DNA from: Prunella strophiata
Taxonomy: Eukaryota; Chordata; Aves; Passeriformes; Prunellidae
Reading direction: 5' to 3'
DNA length: 64,000 nucleotides
Assembly (NCBI GenBank): GCA_036583965.1
Contig: JAZBQD010000027.1
Location: forward strand, 7,231,187-7,295,186
Below the pieces are notes generated by a model. It was not told where the DNA came from. It worked only from the letters and a program-made list of their open reading frames with translations, and searched no databases. Made by a program: the position numbers and the translations under genes. Below are positions 50,201 through 64,000 of this stretch, in pieces (within the stretch, counting starts at the first letter, position 1; each line of letters opens with the position of its first letter).

Positions 50201-53200
50201 AGTTATTAAAGTAAAAAGGACTTTTTAGCAATCATTAATAACTATGTTTTAAATATTTATTGTTCTAACTTGGACTCCCAGGCCAGCTTTATCTAACTTC
50301 AGCCCCTTTGTAAACCCCTTTGTCTGTACCAGGGTGCAGGGTCAATTACAGGTGGGTCATTAGACTTTCCTTCACAATTAGAATTATTTATGCAGCTGTC
50401 CTGTCCTGGTTTTCATCACTTATCACTAACTATGCAAATATTCATTATTTCCTACATTCCTACAGTAAAAGAATGTGGAGGTTAGATATGGTCCCACAAC
50501 AGAAATTGCAAAGAATGAAGATATGCAAGGGAAAGTCAAAGACTCCAGAATATGATATTAAATTTTTATCAATATAACCAGTTGGAGGAAAAAAATTAAC
50601 TCAAAGAATAAAGGGTTATGCCTCTAGAGACACAAGTTCTGTATCAATATAGAGAATGAAGGAGAAGGACAGAAGTAAGGGGTGTATATGTTTTTGTTTC
50701 ATTTCTTGGGAGTTTTTTGTACTTTGAAGACTGAGTTCAAATTTGGGTTTGACTGAGACAAATATAGCAAATATATTTTTGACTTTTCCTTTCCCAAACC
50801 AAAACAAATGTTTTGCTCCAGGGTATTTTTGGAATGTACAATAAATCAGTAGAAAAAGGGGAAAAAAAATTAAACACTATCAAAGTGTTCTTAAACATCC
50901 ATTTCCAGAGAATAATGATATTCTAATGCTGCCACATAACGTAAAAAGAAAATAGGACACTTAGGGAAAGTAGCTTTTGAGATAAATTTGACGTATTTAT
51001 TTTGGAGGGAAGAAAGATGATCATATGAGATTGTTTTATTTTATTAATTTGAATTTATGAGAGCTAATAATTTCTGCATCATTATAGGCATGTGACATGA
51101 CAGTTATTTTTTTGTGCCCCTCAGAAGTTGATGGTGAAATTTGAGTGGAGTACAGATCCTCCTCCATTGAACCAAGGGCTGGGGTTTGCAAATGAGGCAA
51201 TGAGATTTTGGCCCCTTTTTTTTGGTGTGTCCTTTCATTCAGCATCATGCTAGTCTAACCAAAATATGTGATAAATGTGCATTTTTCCATTCATCTTTTA
51301 TCTGAGGGGGTGACACAATTTTTTTACATTGCAGGCACATTGCTGATTTGGTCTGTTGCTATAACCATCACATTTCTGGTTAAAGGAAACAGAACAGGCT
51401 TCAGTAGGAGCTCTCACACTGTTGGGATCTGGAATCATTGCAAATTAAATGGTGTTATGTAAGTTTGCCCTTCAGAAATTTGCTTTGGGAATTTCTAAAT
51501 CCAAATAAAAAAGTCCTTTGTTGCCAGTTAATGGAAAAGTTGCCACCAAATGATATAAAGTACATGCTGTTAGGTATTAGTGCACAGGCTCCACAATGTT
51601 ACTAGGGGGCTAGAAAAGCTGGATTAGCTATCTTTTGGGAATTAATTTGTTTATATCACTAAGTACGTGGTCAGCCATACAGCAGAGTGATTAGCTGCCA
51701 TGGATTTCTGCTGCCACAGGATCACTTTTACTCTGTCATGTAATTATTGTATTTTAGACAGGTTAGCAAAGGAGAATTCTTAGCCTGTAGTTACTTACTA
51801 TCCACTATCTTTTAGGGAAAAAAAAAAAAAAAGTAATACCTCTTTCCACTTTTATAATCTCCCATTACAGCAAGTGTTCTCTATCTCAGAAAATATATAA
51901 AGACCAGATTTTGCCCTCTGGACACCTGCAACTTAGTGGTCAATCTGTAAAGCTCCTCTTAAGTAACAGAGAGTTCTCTGTATTTTTTTGTCCTTCATCT
52001 CTCTTCCATTTTAAGGATAAGGATCTAAGTATCTGAGTAGAAGCAAAATGAACTACAAAATGAGCCAGAGCTGATACTTTTGTTCTCTGAAGTCTGGATT
52101 AGTATAACTTTGTTTGGTTTTCTCACATATTATGGGCAATTTGTCAAGTAGATAACATTAGTAGAATTGTAGTTTTAAAACACTTCTGATCACAATCTAT
52201 TTGTCTGCAATAGGAATGTGAAAAAATGTTGTAAATTGGTTATTACCCTGAGTGCAATTTCAATATATAAAAAAAATTCCTCTTAAAGGGAGACAGAAAA
52301 ATGAGAACTTAAACCAATGAGAAGGTGTGTGCTGACTGTTACAAACATAAGGTCTTGTTGGTTTCTATGTTATTTTCTGTGGAGGATAAGAAGGATCACA
52401 GCCCTTTCTCTTGCTAAATAATAGGTCCTGAATTACTGAGCCTGCTCTGTCCCAGTGTATGAACTGCCTGCAGTAGCCTGGGGCTTGTTTCCTGCAGCAG
52501 GAGGAGGGAAAGCAAGGACAAAATTGTTATTGATGATTGGCCAAACTCTCATCCCTAACAGCATAGTGTCAGGGACACCATGTTGGAGACTAAAGCTTTA
52601 TATATGTCTAATTTGACCTTGCCATGTGTTGTGCACAAAACCAGGTCCTCTTGGGTGTGAATTGTAATCCTCTTTAAAAGGACAAGGTGATGTCTGAAGA
52701 ACAAAGATATGGGTGTTAATGTAGGACCTACACATTGGATCATTTGTTTATTACTGAGCACAGTGGAGTATCCTGAATATATGGTGTCCAGGGCTGCCTG
52801 AATTCTATAGCATATTGTGTGTACAGTATTCTGCACAGCCTGGCAAATGTGAGTGAATTCAGTAGCACTTCTGTGGCAGTAATGACATGTAACCATCTGT
52901 GATTTCACACCTGCAGAAGCCAGTGTCAGCTGTTGAAGTTCAGCAGCCCTGGCTTTGCATGAATTTATTGCCAAAAATCTCGCTCATTTACTAGCCATGG
53001 AATTCAGATAACCCTTTCAGTGATCTTAAAGCTCTTGCATGTTATGTGGCAAAACAACAGTTCAGAGAGAAAATCTCTACCAGGGAGCCTCTCTCAGTGC
53101 ATAATGTTTGTGCACTGCAGTGCTTTTATAGAGTAAATAAGTTTACATAAAGCTGGTAGCACTGCTGGTCCTGGGACACTGCTCAGTGCTCTCACTGGTA

Positions 53201-54835
53201 CTGTGGCCTTTTCATGCAGGCACTGGATGAATGCACCCAGGGAGAAAAGCTCCCTTCTGAAATGTAAAAAGGGAAAAGGTAAACAGAGGCACAGAACGGT
53301 GAGCTGGCATTACAGGCTGTACTGCAGCACCATGGGGAATTCAAGATTAAAATCTCTCTCTCTCCATTTTCCCACCAGTGCCTTAAACACTACTTTATAC
53401 CATCTGTCATGAAAATGAACAGGATTGGCTGCTTTCTTCAGATTCTGCTAGCAGGCACTCACATGAAATGATTTTATATAACTAACTGCAGAATAAATAA
53501 AAACTTTGTTTATTCTACTAGCAAGAGTAGTTCTATTAAATGGGAACAGATATCAGCTGTTTCTTACCAGAATGTGTGCTGAGCTTGGCATTTCTTACAT
53601 GACTACCCAGATTCATCACAGATGTCATTGTATTACTTTCTATATCCTTTTACAAAAGATTTTTGTAGGAGATATGCAGACTTTATGGCTGGCAAAAACA
53701 CCATCATCCTTTTTACTTGAGTCTTACTGCATAGGCAAAATATGCAATGAGGGGATGAGAAGGACTGTGGGATGATGGAACATGACACAGTGGCAGATCA
53801 TTCAGTCTCTATGCCACACTTATGGGGCCAGTGATTTGGATTTTAAGGTGGTTAAAAAAAGAAAAAGTATTTTAGTGTCTTGCTAGCATTTCCCATCTTC
53901 AAAACCTGTTTGTTTTGTCTAGAAAAGTATTTTTGCTATGAGGAACATGAAGAGGTTATTTTAAACCAAAATTTTCTTTTTAAGTCACATCAGATACAGT
54001 CCAAAGTATTTTTTCTTTCCAATGGGACAATTAAAAAGGTTCAAAGACAATTATAATTTTTGAGTAGTGAATGAATCAAAAAATATTAGTTGCAAAAATT
54101 GGCCTAATGTAATGGCAGTTTCCTACATGATGACAAATGTAATAGCTTTGGCCAACTTACTGACATCAGATAAATGATCATTTTTCCTAATTCCTGCTAT
54201 TATGTGATTTAAAGAAGAAACATAGATTTCCAAGAACACACAAAATGAATGAATGATTTTCTTTATCGTGGAGACTGGGGGGAAATCAATTTGTTTAATA
54301 ATAGTTGGGTAAAAAATGATAATGGTTTAAATGATGTTAGTCACAGCCTTTGAAGCTGTGCTATTTCAGCTGCAGAACAGGAAATGATCTATGGCCTTTG
54401 GAGGAGCAGACAATGTAGAAGGGAAGAGCCAAAAGAAAGTCACATCATGCTGGGAAAACGCCAGGAGAACTCATGGAAAGTTAATTATAAAGAATTCACA
54501 CTAACTTATTTAAATCTATATCTGTTCCTTTAGCCCTAATTAGGTTGTTTGCAGTGCAAGATCTTACATGTAGAACTATTAAAAATATGAAGAGTTTTGT
54601 AAACCTGTCAAAAGGGGAACAGCCCCTTAGCTTTTAGAATTAGGAAAATAAATCCCTTATCTTGTGTGCTAGAGTATCAATGCATTTAGAGAGTATGCTA
54701 ATAGACCATGAGCTTGGAGGCTTAATTAGTAGCTAACTCTGTTGATGAAAAGACTCATTACTAACACCTAAAAACTGGACAATTTGTTTCTAGTGCCATA
54801 AGTGATAACTAAAACTTTTTTTTTCTGTAGTTATT
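44250..54835. other. Intronic stretch with only simple repeats recognised
   Basis: No gene or interspersed element was identified. It includes a T/G-rich run at 44858-44945 and an A run near 51818-51833. Open frames of 137 codons at 47468-47881 (+) and 139 codons at 52555-52974 (-) show no known domains. Confidence 0.5.
44858..44945 (+). repeat. T/G-rich low-complexity tract (TTTG-type)
   Basis: A T run followed by irregular TTTG/TTTTG units on the + strand. The 82-codon Phe-rich open frame over it is compositional. Confidence 0.85.
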
Positions 54836-54841
54836 ACAGAG

Positions 54842-54863
54842 CTTCTTCTTCTTCTTCTTCTTC
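54842..54863 (+). repeat. (CTT)7 microsatellite
   Basis: Seven full CTT units plus one base. It is a simple repeat. Confidence 0.9.
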
Positions 54864-54864
54864 A

Positions 54865-57800
54865 CTTCTCAAAGATCCTAATGGATGTAATGAGTATTTA
54901 TAGCTCAAACAATAACAGTGCATGACCTCTAGAATCAATGTAATTACGGGAAATCAATAAAATAGCAAAATCTCAATAGTGTCAGCATTTAAACAGGAGT
55001 TGGTAGGACCAGTACCATGCAACATGTCTTCAAATTGAATTTTTCCTGTGCTTGTGGTGTGGTGGCCATTGTTTTGCAAGTAGTTGTAAGGTAAAATGAA
55101 AACCATGCTGTGGTACTGTGAATGTATTTATTTGGTAGAACTAATATTATGACTTTCCATACTGCATTTATTGTATTAAATCTGTGCAAGAGCCAAAGAT
55201 CTCTGCTGAGGGAAGTCAAAGGTCTATGTAGCTTGCATTCTGAACACAACTTTCTTATAATAATTTATCTTTTTAAGGAAGGCTGGAACAATATGGTTTT
55301 AAATACTTCAGCAATCTTAATGTTTGCTGCTAGTTTTTCTTCTATATGTAATAGTGAGCAATTTCTTCTTAATCTAGCTCTACTGTTATTGAATTTAGAA
55401 AATGTTCCTGTAGGGAATTTTCTGGACCTGCTTGCTGCATCTCACTTTGTGTCCTGGCCTTTTTGCTTTCTTTCCATTCTCCAAAGTCTACTTAACTTTT
55501 GTAATGTGTATTTTTCATGTTCTGAACCATTTCTTACTGTGCTTTAGGTCACTGAAGAGCTTGGGATTTCCCCAAGTTTGTCTCTCACTAACATGGTCAT
55601 ACTTCTTGCATGCTGCCATAAATTGTACTTGTGTCATTAATAGTTTTGCACTTGCTTCCTGTGCTATCTAACCCTGCAGCTCACTGGGGTTATTGGTCTT
55701 GAAATTAAGCCTTTATTTGTCTTTATTTTACTCTTCTCTGCCTTTCCCTTCTCAAAAGGTGTCATCTGATCAATGCCTCCTTTCACTGCCCTCTTTCTGT
55801 AGGGTTTAATCAGACCCCAGACACCTTTCTACACATAATTTCTCCAAGTTTTGCTGCTAAAAAAAGCCTGGAGAGGTTTTTATTAGTTGTTTAACACTTC
55901 CTGTTCCTCCTGCCTGTTTCCTACAAGCCTTGCATTAGCATATACATTCATCTCACACCTACTGTTGATTTTTGGCTTGGACATAATGAGATTCCTGCAA
56001 AGAAAACCACCACCTGAGTGCTCAGCTCCTTTCTGGTAGTTCCTAGAATTTCATGTCAATCTACATGATTACACAATTGAACAAGGCCAGGCAAAAAGGA
56101 TAGACTTAGAAGTTATTATTTTTCATGACCAACGTACACAATAATTGAAGTAATCTAATTGAGATGGATAAAAAGGAAATTACATGGTGCTATTTTTTAG
56201 AGGCAGAAAAAATAAAACTAGCCTCTGGTGCCTATGTAGGCATTGACTTTTAGAAGTAACTAAGTAGTAATATCATCCCTTCTTCCTCTTGTGTCTTGAA
56301 CAATGGCTTTTGTGTAACAAGATCAAGGGTTAAGTTGAATCAATTATCACCCACTTTTTGTCCTTTCCTTAAATACTTCTTAGTCACTTGCTCTGAAGAG
56401 GAAGTCAAGAGGCACACAGCTGAATTTATTCCTAGGTGCCATGAAACAATTGGAGGGTAAATCCTTTCCTCATATTTTAAGCTTTTCCCAGCCCTTTACC
56501 AGAAGAGAGCATTGTGGTTGTTCTCTAAGTCATAGTTATCTTGAGATGAATAGTGCTCAAACAGGATATAAAAATAACTCTGTGAGATAATGAGGTAATC
56601 GGAAAAAGTTAATGCAATGCAGTTGAAACAAGTGATCCAAGAAAATTGGACAAAATTGTTTCTTGATATGACTCATGTAACTCATCAGACTGCTAAATAT
56701 CCAGGTTTTCTTTTAAACATCTTTTAAACATCATTTACAGAAATAAAGTTAATATACTTTTAGCTAACACATAAGCATCATTAATATAAAACAGATCAAG
56801 TGAAATAAATTCAGTGGGCCAATTGCAGGGCAGAATCACAATCACCTTGTATTTATTACCTACACAAGTATTTAACATAACTGCTAAGTAAGATTATCTC
56901 AAATTTTCAACAAGAAGGTAAAATGAGAGATACAACCCCAAAAAAGGCTTTCTTCATAACACTGTCAACATGCACTCCAAATGAGCACCAAAATAAATAG
57001 TTTCAAGAAACCTTTCAATATTTTAATAAGTCAAAATACACTTTTCTGACAGTATAATTGCTTTTCATACTGGGCCTTAAATCTCCACTACTATAAAAGA
57101 ATAATGCTACAGTAGATCATTTGTGAAAACTTAATGAAAACTGAGTTAGTGAACCTCGGAGCCAGTAGACCTTGAAATTCACTTTCAAAAACTAATTTGC
57201 AGTAAATGTATGAGAAACATATTTAGACATGATAAACTTTCAGTCCTCTGTTAGCTAGGTGTAGAAGTTTATCTTGATTAACTATTTTTTCTTTTAATTA
57301 ATCATTCATGGAGGTAGCCAAAACATTGTGGGTTATGTGTCCACTAGTGACACTCATCCACCAACAGCAAATGTGTTTATTTTTTCTTGGCTTGCATAAA
57401 TAATATAAGATACCAAATTGTGGTGTTTCAGTAGCCTTTGATTTCTGTATCTCATTGATTACTGAAGATCCATGGGGTATCTTGAGTATAACTTCTACAA
57501 GTCAAAAAATATAAACTGTGTTGGAAAACAGTAAGATTTTAGAAGCTCTAAGCATTAATTTTATGTGGACATAAATGCTTCACACTGCCATCAGTCTGTA
57601 TATGAAATTGTAACAAACACAGTCAAGAGATCTTTCACATTCTTGCTTCAACATTTTGCTTCCTCTAGAGCTGTTTTGTTGGAGGGAAATGAGAAGGGAG
57701 TTTCTGTGGGAGATCCATTGGTAAAGGATAGCACATGATTGCATTGCACCAACCTATTTTCCATTAAACAAGAACAGGTTAACTCAGAAATGTTTGTGCT

Positions 57801-60800
57801 CATGAGTTCTGCAGTAATGCACCCTCTTAAATGAGCTTCCTGAAAGTGAACTGCACTTTATTAAAAAATATATGAAATGTGCAATTTCAACTCTTACCTC
57901 AATTTTCTAGTGCTCAAGGTGAAATAACTCTAGCCTGGAGATGTCTGACTCTCTGACTGGCAATTGGGCACAAGTTTTCTGGATTTCCTTCTAGCTGTTA
58001 ATTCCTCAGCTCCTTCCAGGACTTGCCTCAGCTGCCCCTGCAAATTGCAAAGCAGGGAGTGAAGGCTTTGCTGGTGTCAGAGGGATTAATCTCTGATTCA
58101 CTGGGAATGGGCTGCAGATGGGTTATATGGGGTTTCACACAGTAAATTTCCTATTCTTGGAATAAAAAATGGTGCCTAGAATATGCCACTGTGATTAACT
58201 ACTTCGGCTTTCAAAATCTCTTTTGTAATATATGAGAAAAATTTAAAGTCAAAAGACCCTGGAAGTCCAGGCTTACAGTCCAATAGGTTTCCATGGCAAA
58301 CTTTCTGCACATTTGCTTTCTCAATAGCTTTTCTAAATGTAGGAGGATGCAATCATTGGATTACCAGAGGAAGAGAAAGAAAGCACAGATATGTTAGTTT
58401 TGTTACAAGAAAATCAAGTTCTGTTTAGCTTGACTCACTGATAAACAGAAATTATTAGATTTTATTGTCTGATCCATTGCAAAGCTTTCAGTTCTGATAA
58501 TAATAAATAATGGTGAACAGTTACACAGCCATTGCCATCAATAACTCAGCCCTGCCTAAAGATGAATAATATATATTTAGCTCGATTTTAAAGATGGAGT
58601 AAACAAGATGAATGCTTCTCCCATGGTCACAAAGGAAGATAATATAAAGAGTAAGTTGTTTCTCAGACCCATTCCTCATCCACAAAGTCTTCATTAGTTT
58701 CTTGGTTAAAGCTGAAATGTGCTGTAGGGTACTTTGGCATATCCAGGTGCAATAGGTGATTTCTTGTTCTGCTGTTGCTCATTGCATCTGTATCAGTTAA
58801 CTTGAAATCCACTGATAACACCTCAACTTTTATAACTTTATCTAGTTAGTCTTGTGGCTTAAATTTCTACTGAGAAATTTCTTTTTGAATGACAGCTGGC
58901 AGCTCTTCCACTAGTCAGTGCAGGAACACACTGATCAATGAGAGTCTCCTGTCCCTGTTACATTTCAGTGCTGGGGTGGGGTGGTTTGTAGCCCAGTGAT
59001 CCATTTCTGCTCTCACTGAAGTAAGTGAAAAAATTCCATTGTATTGAGAGGCAGCAAGACCTGACCCCTGGGTCCAGGCCAAAAATATATGTGAATATGT
59101 TTACCTTTAACATCAAGTTCCTCCTCCCTATCCCTGCAGGCCTTTAAGGAGGATGAACAGAAGCTGGTTTAGTGAAGTGAAGCTGAACCATCCCTGAGTA
59201 AAGTGCTTAATATTTACAATAATAAAGCATTGTGGGTCCAAGTCATTGCTTTGTAATAATAAAGGGAAAAAAAGTGCACACAAATGCATTACTTGCCAAA
59301 TCATCCAAGGCTGGAGTGTTCCTTTCTCTTTCTTAATTGGATAGGATAATGCCCTAATCTGTTTGGTATTGTTTCACTTCTATCTATCAGTTGCTTAAAA
59401 ATACTGAAACAAGGTTATCACAAAACTCCAGATTTGCCCAGCTTTGTAGTCCAAATGGAAATAATTTACTGAGAATGCTTTTCCAATCACTGCTCTTTAA
59501 TTGGCTCAAGTGGAAATAAATGACACAGATCAGTGGCAGTTTTTGTAAAACTTTCCAGTGTGAGTTATGCCATGGTGATAAAGTGGGTATGGTTGAGTAG
59601 GATGTGTTTTAAATAAGGTATCAGCAGGATGCTGTGGTGGCCTCCCTCCTCAGGCTGCCATGGAACTCTCCTGTCAGCCTTTGCCCACTGCTGCTCACAA
59701 TTGCCAGTGTGAACCAAAATTATTTGTCCTGTGAACTTCTTTGGGTGAGCATTAGAGTTTTCTTATTTTTTAGTGGTCTATAAAAATATATGTAAATAGG
59801 TTATATAGAAGGGTTTCTTTACTTTTGAAAAGTCTAATAACAGAAGAACTTCTTTCTCATAAACCAAAGTACATGGAAAAATAAAAAATGTAGCTAAGTT
59901 CCTTACAGAAGACTGATTTACCTAAAAATACTTTTTAAAAAATGCTTCAAACCAGCAAAACCACTGTCATTAATGTACTTTTATCTACTGATATTGAAAT
60001 AGCACATAATAATTTATGTATCAATCAATGAGGCTTCTAGAACCATTTGAGTTTTACAAAGTTGAAGACATTCCAGTGGCTTTTTTTTTATTTCCCATCA
60101 CTTGCACTTGGGTGGTTGCTGCAGGAATCCTACAATGAACCAGACTTTGACCTCATTGTTCTTGGTTTATGGAAGCATGTGGAAGAAAGATCTTCTCAGC
60201 ATGCACAAAGTAAAACAAATTAAAACCACAATGGCATTAAAGTAATGCCTCTTATTGATTTCACCTATTTAAGTACAGATTCAAAATAAAAAATAGAAAT
60301 AGTTTAATTATTTGGTCAGCCATCCATCACAAGAAAGAAATGGGATTATATGCTTAATCATAGAGATATTTGCTGTCAAGAGTAGGTGTAAACTGCAAAA
60401 GGTGAGGTGAAGAATGAGGGCTTTTCTATGACGAATATTGGTTGGCACATTCCTGGGTGGCACAGGAGAGGGATAATGCAATATATATTGCTTTTTAATC
60501 TTTTCATTTCTAAAAGAGCAACAATCCTGGCATTTGTACAGAGCCATTAAATTGCATTTTCAGAGCTTATCAAACAGCTGAATATGCAAAGCATCATTTT
60601 ATGGTTAGCTGCTTCTCCTGCTCTCAGGTTTAGAGTTATTGACAATGCCTCCTGCCATGCAGGGCATTTCTCCTCTGTCCTTTGACACATATAATACTGA
60701 CACATCCTGGAAATCCTTCTGGACAGCAGCAGCCATGACATGCAAAGCTGGCCTTTAGCTGGTTTCTCTTGCTGTTTGACCTGGGATTTAAAGCCTTTAG

Positions 60801-63800
60801 ATGTGGCACATCTCAGATTTAGAATGAGAGACCAGGGTAGGACTCGGTGTGACTGGCAACAGGGAGGAAAGCAGTGCCTGCACTTGGATCCAAACTGTGT
60901 CAGTGTGATTCTGGATTCAAAAACACTTTCAGCCCTAACTTAAGCTGTCTGAATCATCCTTCCAGATCCAGGAGCATAGTTTGCAGGTGTGGAAATTAGG
61001 CAGCTTGGTTCTTAAAATAAGATGTGTGAATATGGCCTAAGTGCCTTAAAGGCAACTCATTTTTGTTCATCACTGCTAATTGCTAAGTGAATTTCAAGGT
61101 TCTTCATTGTGCTAATTACAGGATAGCAAGAAATCCCGGAATGAATCTCTGTGAATTCAGAGAGCAGCTGCTGTCACTGTACGCCTCAGTCTTTAATTAT
61201 GATAAAATTACAATGGGATTGCCTAATTTTGAAAGTTCAGATTTTAAGGGGGAAGAAATGAGACCCAGTTCTCTCCCTTATGTAGCAGTAAGGAAAACTG
61301 CTGTTGTGTGCCAGCCTTGTACCAGGCTGACTCATCCTTCAGATGATCAGCTTCATTACAGATGAGGACAGATGAATCCAGTGTGGAGGTGGTGTTTGGC
61401 TCACATAAGAGTTCCACACCTCTGCAAATCTTCTTCTTTCTGTGGCCTACATCCACTGATGTACATAAATAGATGGGTAACTCTTATTCCAGGATTAGTT
61501 CCACTGAAGTTGGAAAACACATAGCATTCAGTTTTCTCTGCTGTAAGAAGCACTCACTGAAGAACAGTTTTGGAAAAAAAAAACAAAAAAACCTGCTTTG
61601 CATTAGAATGGAGGGAGCCATAAATTTTGATTGATGTGGAGAAGACATTTCCAAGAATTCAAAGAAATGGTCTGTGGCCATCAGTTCCTTCAGGCACATG
61701 TACAAATGCAATTGAGTAAGGTAAATAAAATACTGACCACAGATATTACTGACATTGCAATTTTTTTTTTTTCCAATTTGTTCAGGGACCTTTTATTCAT
61801 AGGAAGTCTCAGCTACATTTCTCAGTAAGTCAGTAGCCTGTGGGTCAATTAAAATTATGCCATTAGGTTAATGTGGCAAAGAGAAAGAATCACTGCAAAA
61901 ATAAAGTAGATTCTAACATATTCTGTGATAATAATGAGGCCTGATCTATATTCCCTGTTTTGAGCAGCTGAGTAATAAACCTTGTTGAGACTTTGCTTGA
62001 TTGATAGATGGCTTCTATCCAGTGACTCCAGATAAGACAGTAGGGGAAAAAGCAGCACAAAAACAAAAGGGAAAAAAATAAAACTGATCTCAGACTGTTA
62101 TGGTCTGATGGCTCAACGTGCTACTGGTGTCTGCCAGCATATTGATTCTTCACATTTGATAGCACTAAACTGGCACTTTTACCAGCTGAAAGGATGGGAT
62201 CAGGAATGACAGAGCAGAGGGAGTCAGTGCCTAGTTTCTGTAGCTTCAGGGCAAACAAATTGCATGGCAACGATTTACTTTTGATAGGGATAAAGGAACC
62301 CAGTGAAGTTGACCGTTGGTTACTAACCTCGCGCTTTACAGGAAAACCTTTGAATGATTTTCTGCTTGTTGTTGTTACTCAGACTTACAGAGATATTATA
62401 ATTCAGAATGAACTCACAGGGTTCTCTGTGTGAGTGTTATCAGCAAGTTTACCAGATGTGTGTGTTCATGTGGTATTGCTTGGGCAGAGAAAAGTGTTGT
62501 AAATCAGTATTTTGGTATATACACGAAACACAATCAGCAGTTTGTTCTACACAAAGTACTGGCTGTGTTTGAAAGAGCTGTGCAACAAAAATGGTTAATG
62601 ATTCACCAAGCAGACCTCACAAATAATTTACAGAAGGATTTTTTTTTCAAATTTCTACTAGATTAATTGGGATCCCATCTCCCTATTCATATAAACTCCT
62701 CTTCATAGCACTGGGTCCTATGCATGGGGAGAAAACAGAATATTACTGAGGATATCTGCTGTGTAAATGGCACATTGGTTTATGTTTAGGTAGAGCTTTT
62801 GTAGATATGAATGAAACTCTTAAACCACATTAATTTGTATTGGGTTTTTTTTTTGTGTGATTTTAATTGGGTGAATGTTGCTTGGAAAATGTATTTAGAT
62901 ATCTTGTACTGTGTTATTTACAAGGGGTCATTCCTGTTTCTGGATTTCAAAAGGAAATATCTTTGTCCTCTAATAATACATCATAATTAGCATTCACACT
63001 GAAGATCTTTGAATTCTTCCCAGATTTCCCCATGAATAGTTTAGTTTGCTGCTTAGGAATGTATTATACTCTTGGATGTGTAGTTGAGGAAGATGTAATC
63101 AGGTCAGAGATACATACACATACCTGAAAAAAAGCCATTCAGACAACATTCCTCAGATGTTGCAAATAGTCAGATTTTACTATAAACGAGCAGTATCTAG
63201 CAGTGTGCAGGGAGTAATATGGGAATGTTACAGAAGGCTGTATTTCCTGTGTGTGGGTTAAAGATTTAATCCTTTATGTAAGATGAAAGGCACGGTAGGT
63301 TTCTGAAAGGGTATATGCATTCACTGAGCCAGAGAATAATTATAGCACAGTGAGTTATAAAATTGATGTTTCTATGTTCAGTTTCATTGTCTTGTTGTAG
63401 CCTGTGTCTTAATGGAATAATTATCCCTCCATTAGTGTGTTTACTCTGGGAGGTGGAGTAGTACCTGCTTTCATTTATCTGACTTGTTTTTTAACTCTTT
63501 TATGAAACTTGCTTTTTATGAAATCATTTGATTGTGAAATTTCCATTTCCTATATGAATAAAAGGTGAGGGGAAGAAGGAATAAGTACTTCAGATTTGAT
63601 TTGTATCCAGTTTTTATTTGATCTATTCAGGAGTCAGATTTTTGTAGTGTTACCAATGCGGGTATTTAAGGGTAAAATTTTAATTTATAACAGGGAAACT
63701 ATATATTTAAATTGGACTACATTTAGTTATAAACAGTAGCTTGTTTGTCTTGCCACATGCATTCTCCCACTGACTCAGTCACCCAGTGTTCCTTGCCCAG

Positions 63801-64000
63801 GTGCTGAGTTGTGTGGTGTCAATCTCAGCAATTGGTATCTGATGTTTCAGTCTCTTTCTGCCTTGGAAACCTTTGAGGGTTTGGACCTTGTTGAAATGAT
63901 TTCCCTCTTGCTTTTGTCCATCCTTCCAGGAGAAACACCATCACAGTGAGATTGTCAAAACAGCTGCCTGGCTGTTGATTCAAGGAATACAGGCAAGGCT
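54865..64000. other. Intronic stretch with nothing firmly recognised
   Basis: AT-rich. A pyrimidine-rich block at about 55250-55980 has the feel of an antisense LINE remnant but could not be aligned. From 55980 to 60300 open frames are almost absent. The last 9 kb holds short ORFs only. No AGBL4 exon was recognised up to the window end. Confidence 0.5.

Larger units (their letters stand above)
17816..64000 (+). other. AGBL4: 5' part of the AGBL4 intron downstream of the exon
   Basis: The next coding segment, expected to start with a QQR-like peptide followed by a leucine-rich LDLLTI-type stretch, was not found on the + strand. The intron therefore appears to be at least 46.2 kb. No coding exon of a nested gene was recognised on either strand. 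Repeats inside it are listed separately. Confidence 0.7.

Noticed and set aside
52555..52974. 139-codon - strand open frame with several Cys and His residues
   Set aside because: The Cys/His spacing does not form a recognisable zinc finger or retroviral motif. Chance is likely.
55250..55980. Pyrimidine-rich block suspected to be an antisense LINE remnant
   Set aside because: Only vague wording similarity to sauropsid LINEs was seen. No protein motif or consensus block could be placed.
61087..61365. 92-codon + strand open frame
   Set aside because: No splice structure or family resemblance, and it does not match the remaining CCP6 sequence.
63920..64000. Acceptor-like ccttccag followed by an open frame starting EKHHHSEIV to the window end
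   Set aside because: The peptide does not match the expected next part of CCP6 or any gene I recognise, and the frame runs off the window so its donor cannot be judged.

Overview
This window looks like vertebrate nuclear DNA, most likely from a bird. It is AT-rich and CpG-poor, and it carries chicken-type CR1 LINE 3' ends, an older sauropsid-type CR1 LINE, a solo LTR of a type common in bird genomes, and many microsatellites and homopolymer runs. There are no operons, Shine-Dalgarno sites, CRISPR arrays or dense ORFs. The class (bird) is an inference from repeat families recognised by eye. The species cannot be told.

Only one coding exon can be supported in the 64 kb: positions 17599-17815 on the + strand. 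It encodes 72 complete residues plus the last base of a split codon. The peptide (with RCPDHRKNYVMSF, QFAYCYPYTYTRLQHYL and RRNMDYFCREL) is recognised as part of AGBL4, which encodes cytosolic carboxypeptidase 6 (CCP6), a tubulin deglutamylase. The exon has a strong acceptor with a pyrimidine tract and a GTGgtaagt donor. The remaining sequence is best read as parts of two very large AGBL4 introns: at least 17.6 kb upstream and at least 46.2 kb downstream. The zinc-ligand exons and the start and stop codons lie outside.

Layout. 1-7060: plain intron. 7060-9070: decayed CR1/L3-like LINE on +, split by about 1 kb of other sequence; its reverse-transcriptase catalytic motif is mutated. 9070-15400: plain intron with simple repeats. 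15410-15805: a 41-A run followed by a chicken-type CR1 3' end on the - strand, with an apparent internal deletion. 16828-17020: TATC/GATA microsatellite containing a perfect 52-bp palindrome. 17521-17815: acceptor region and AGBL4 exon. 18787-18837: an imperfect second copy of the sequence around the exon's branch point. 18840-37640: intron with three old palindromic (MITE-like) relics in all (one at 21.5, one at 24.6 and one at 34.3 kb) and a perfect 12-bp hairpin near 29.0 kb. 37640-40260: an old CR1 LINE on the - strand with a younger CR1 3' end nested in it. 43708-44245: solo LTR on the - strand. 44250-64000: plain intron with simple repeats.

I did not find a new multi-gene system. The most interesting items are structural: the palindromic microsatellite, the duplicated branch-point segment near the exon, the nested LINEs and the rearranged CR1. 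Repeat-family assignments rest on remembered consensus patterns and need a repeat-library search to confirm.
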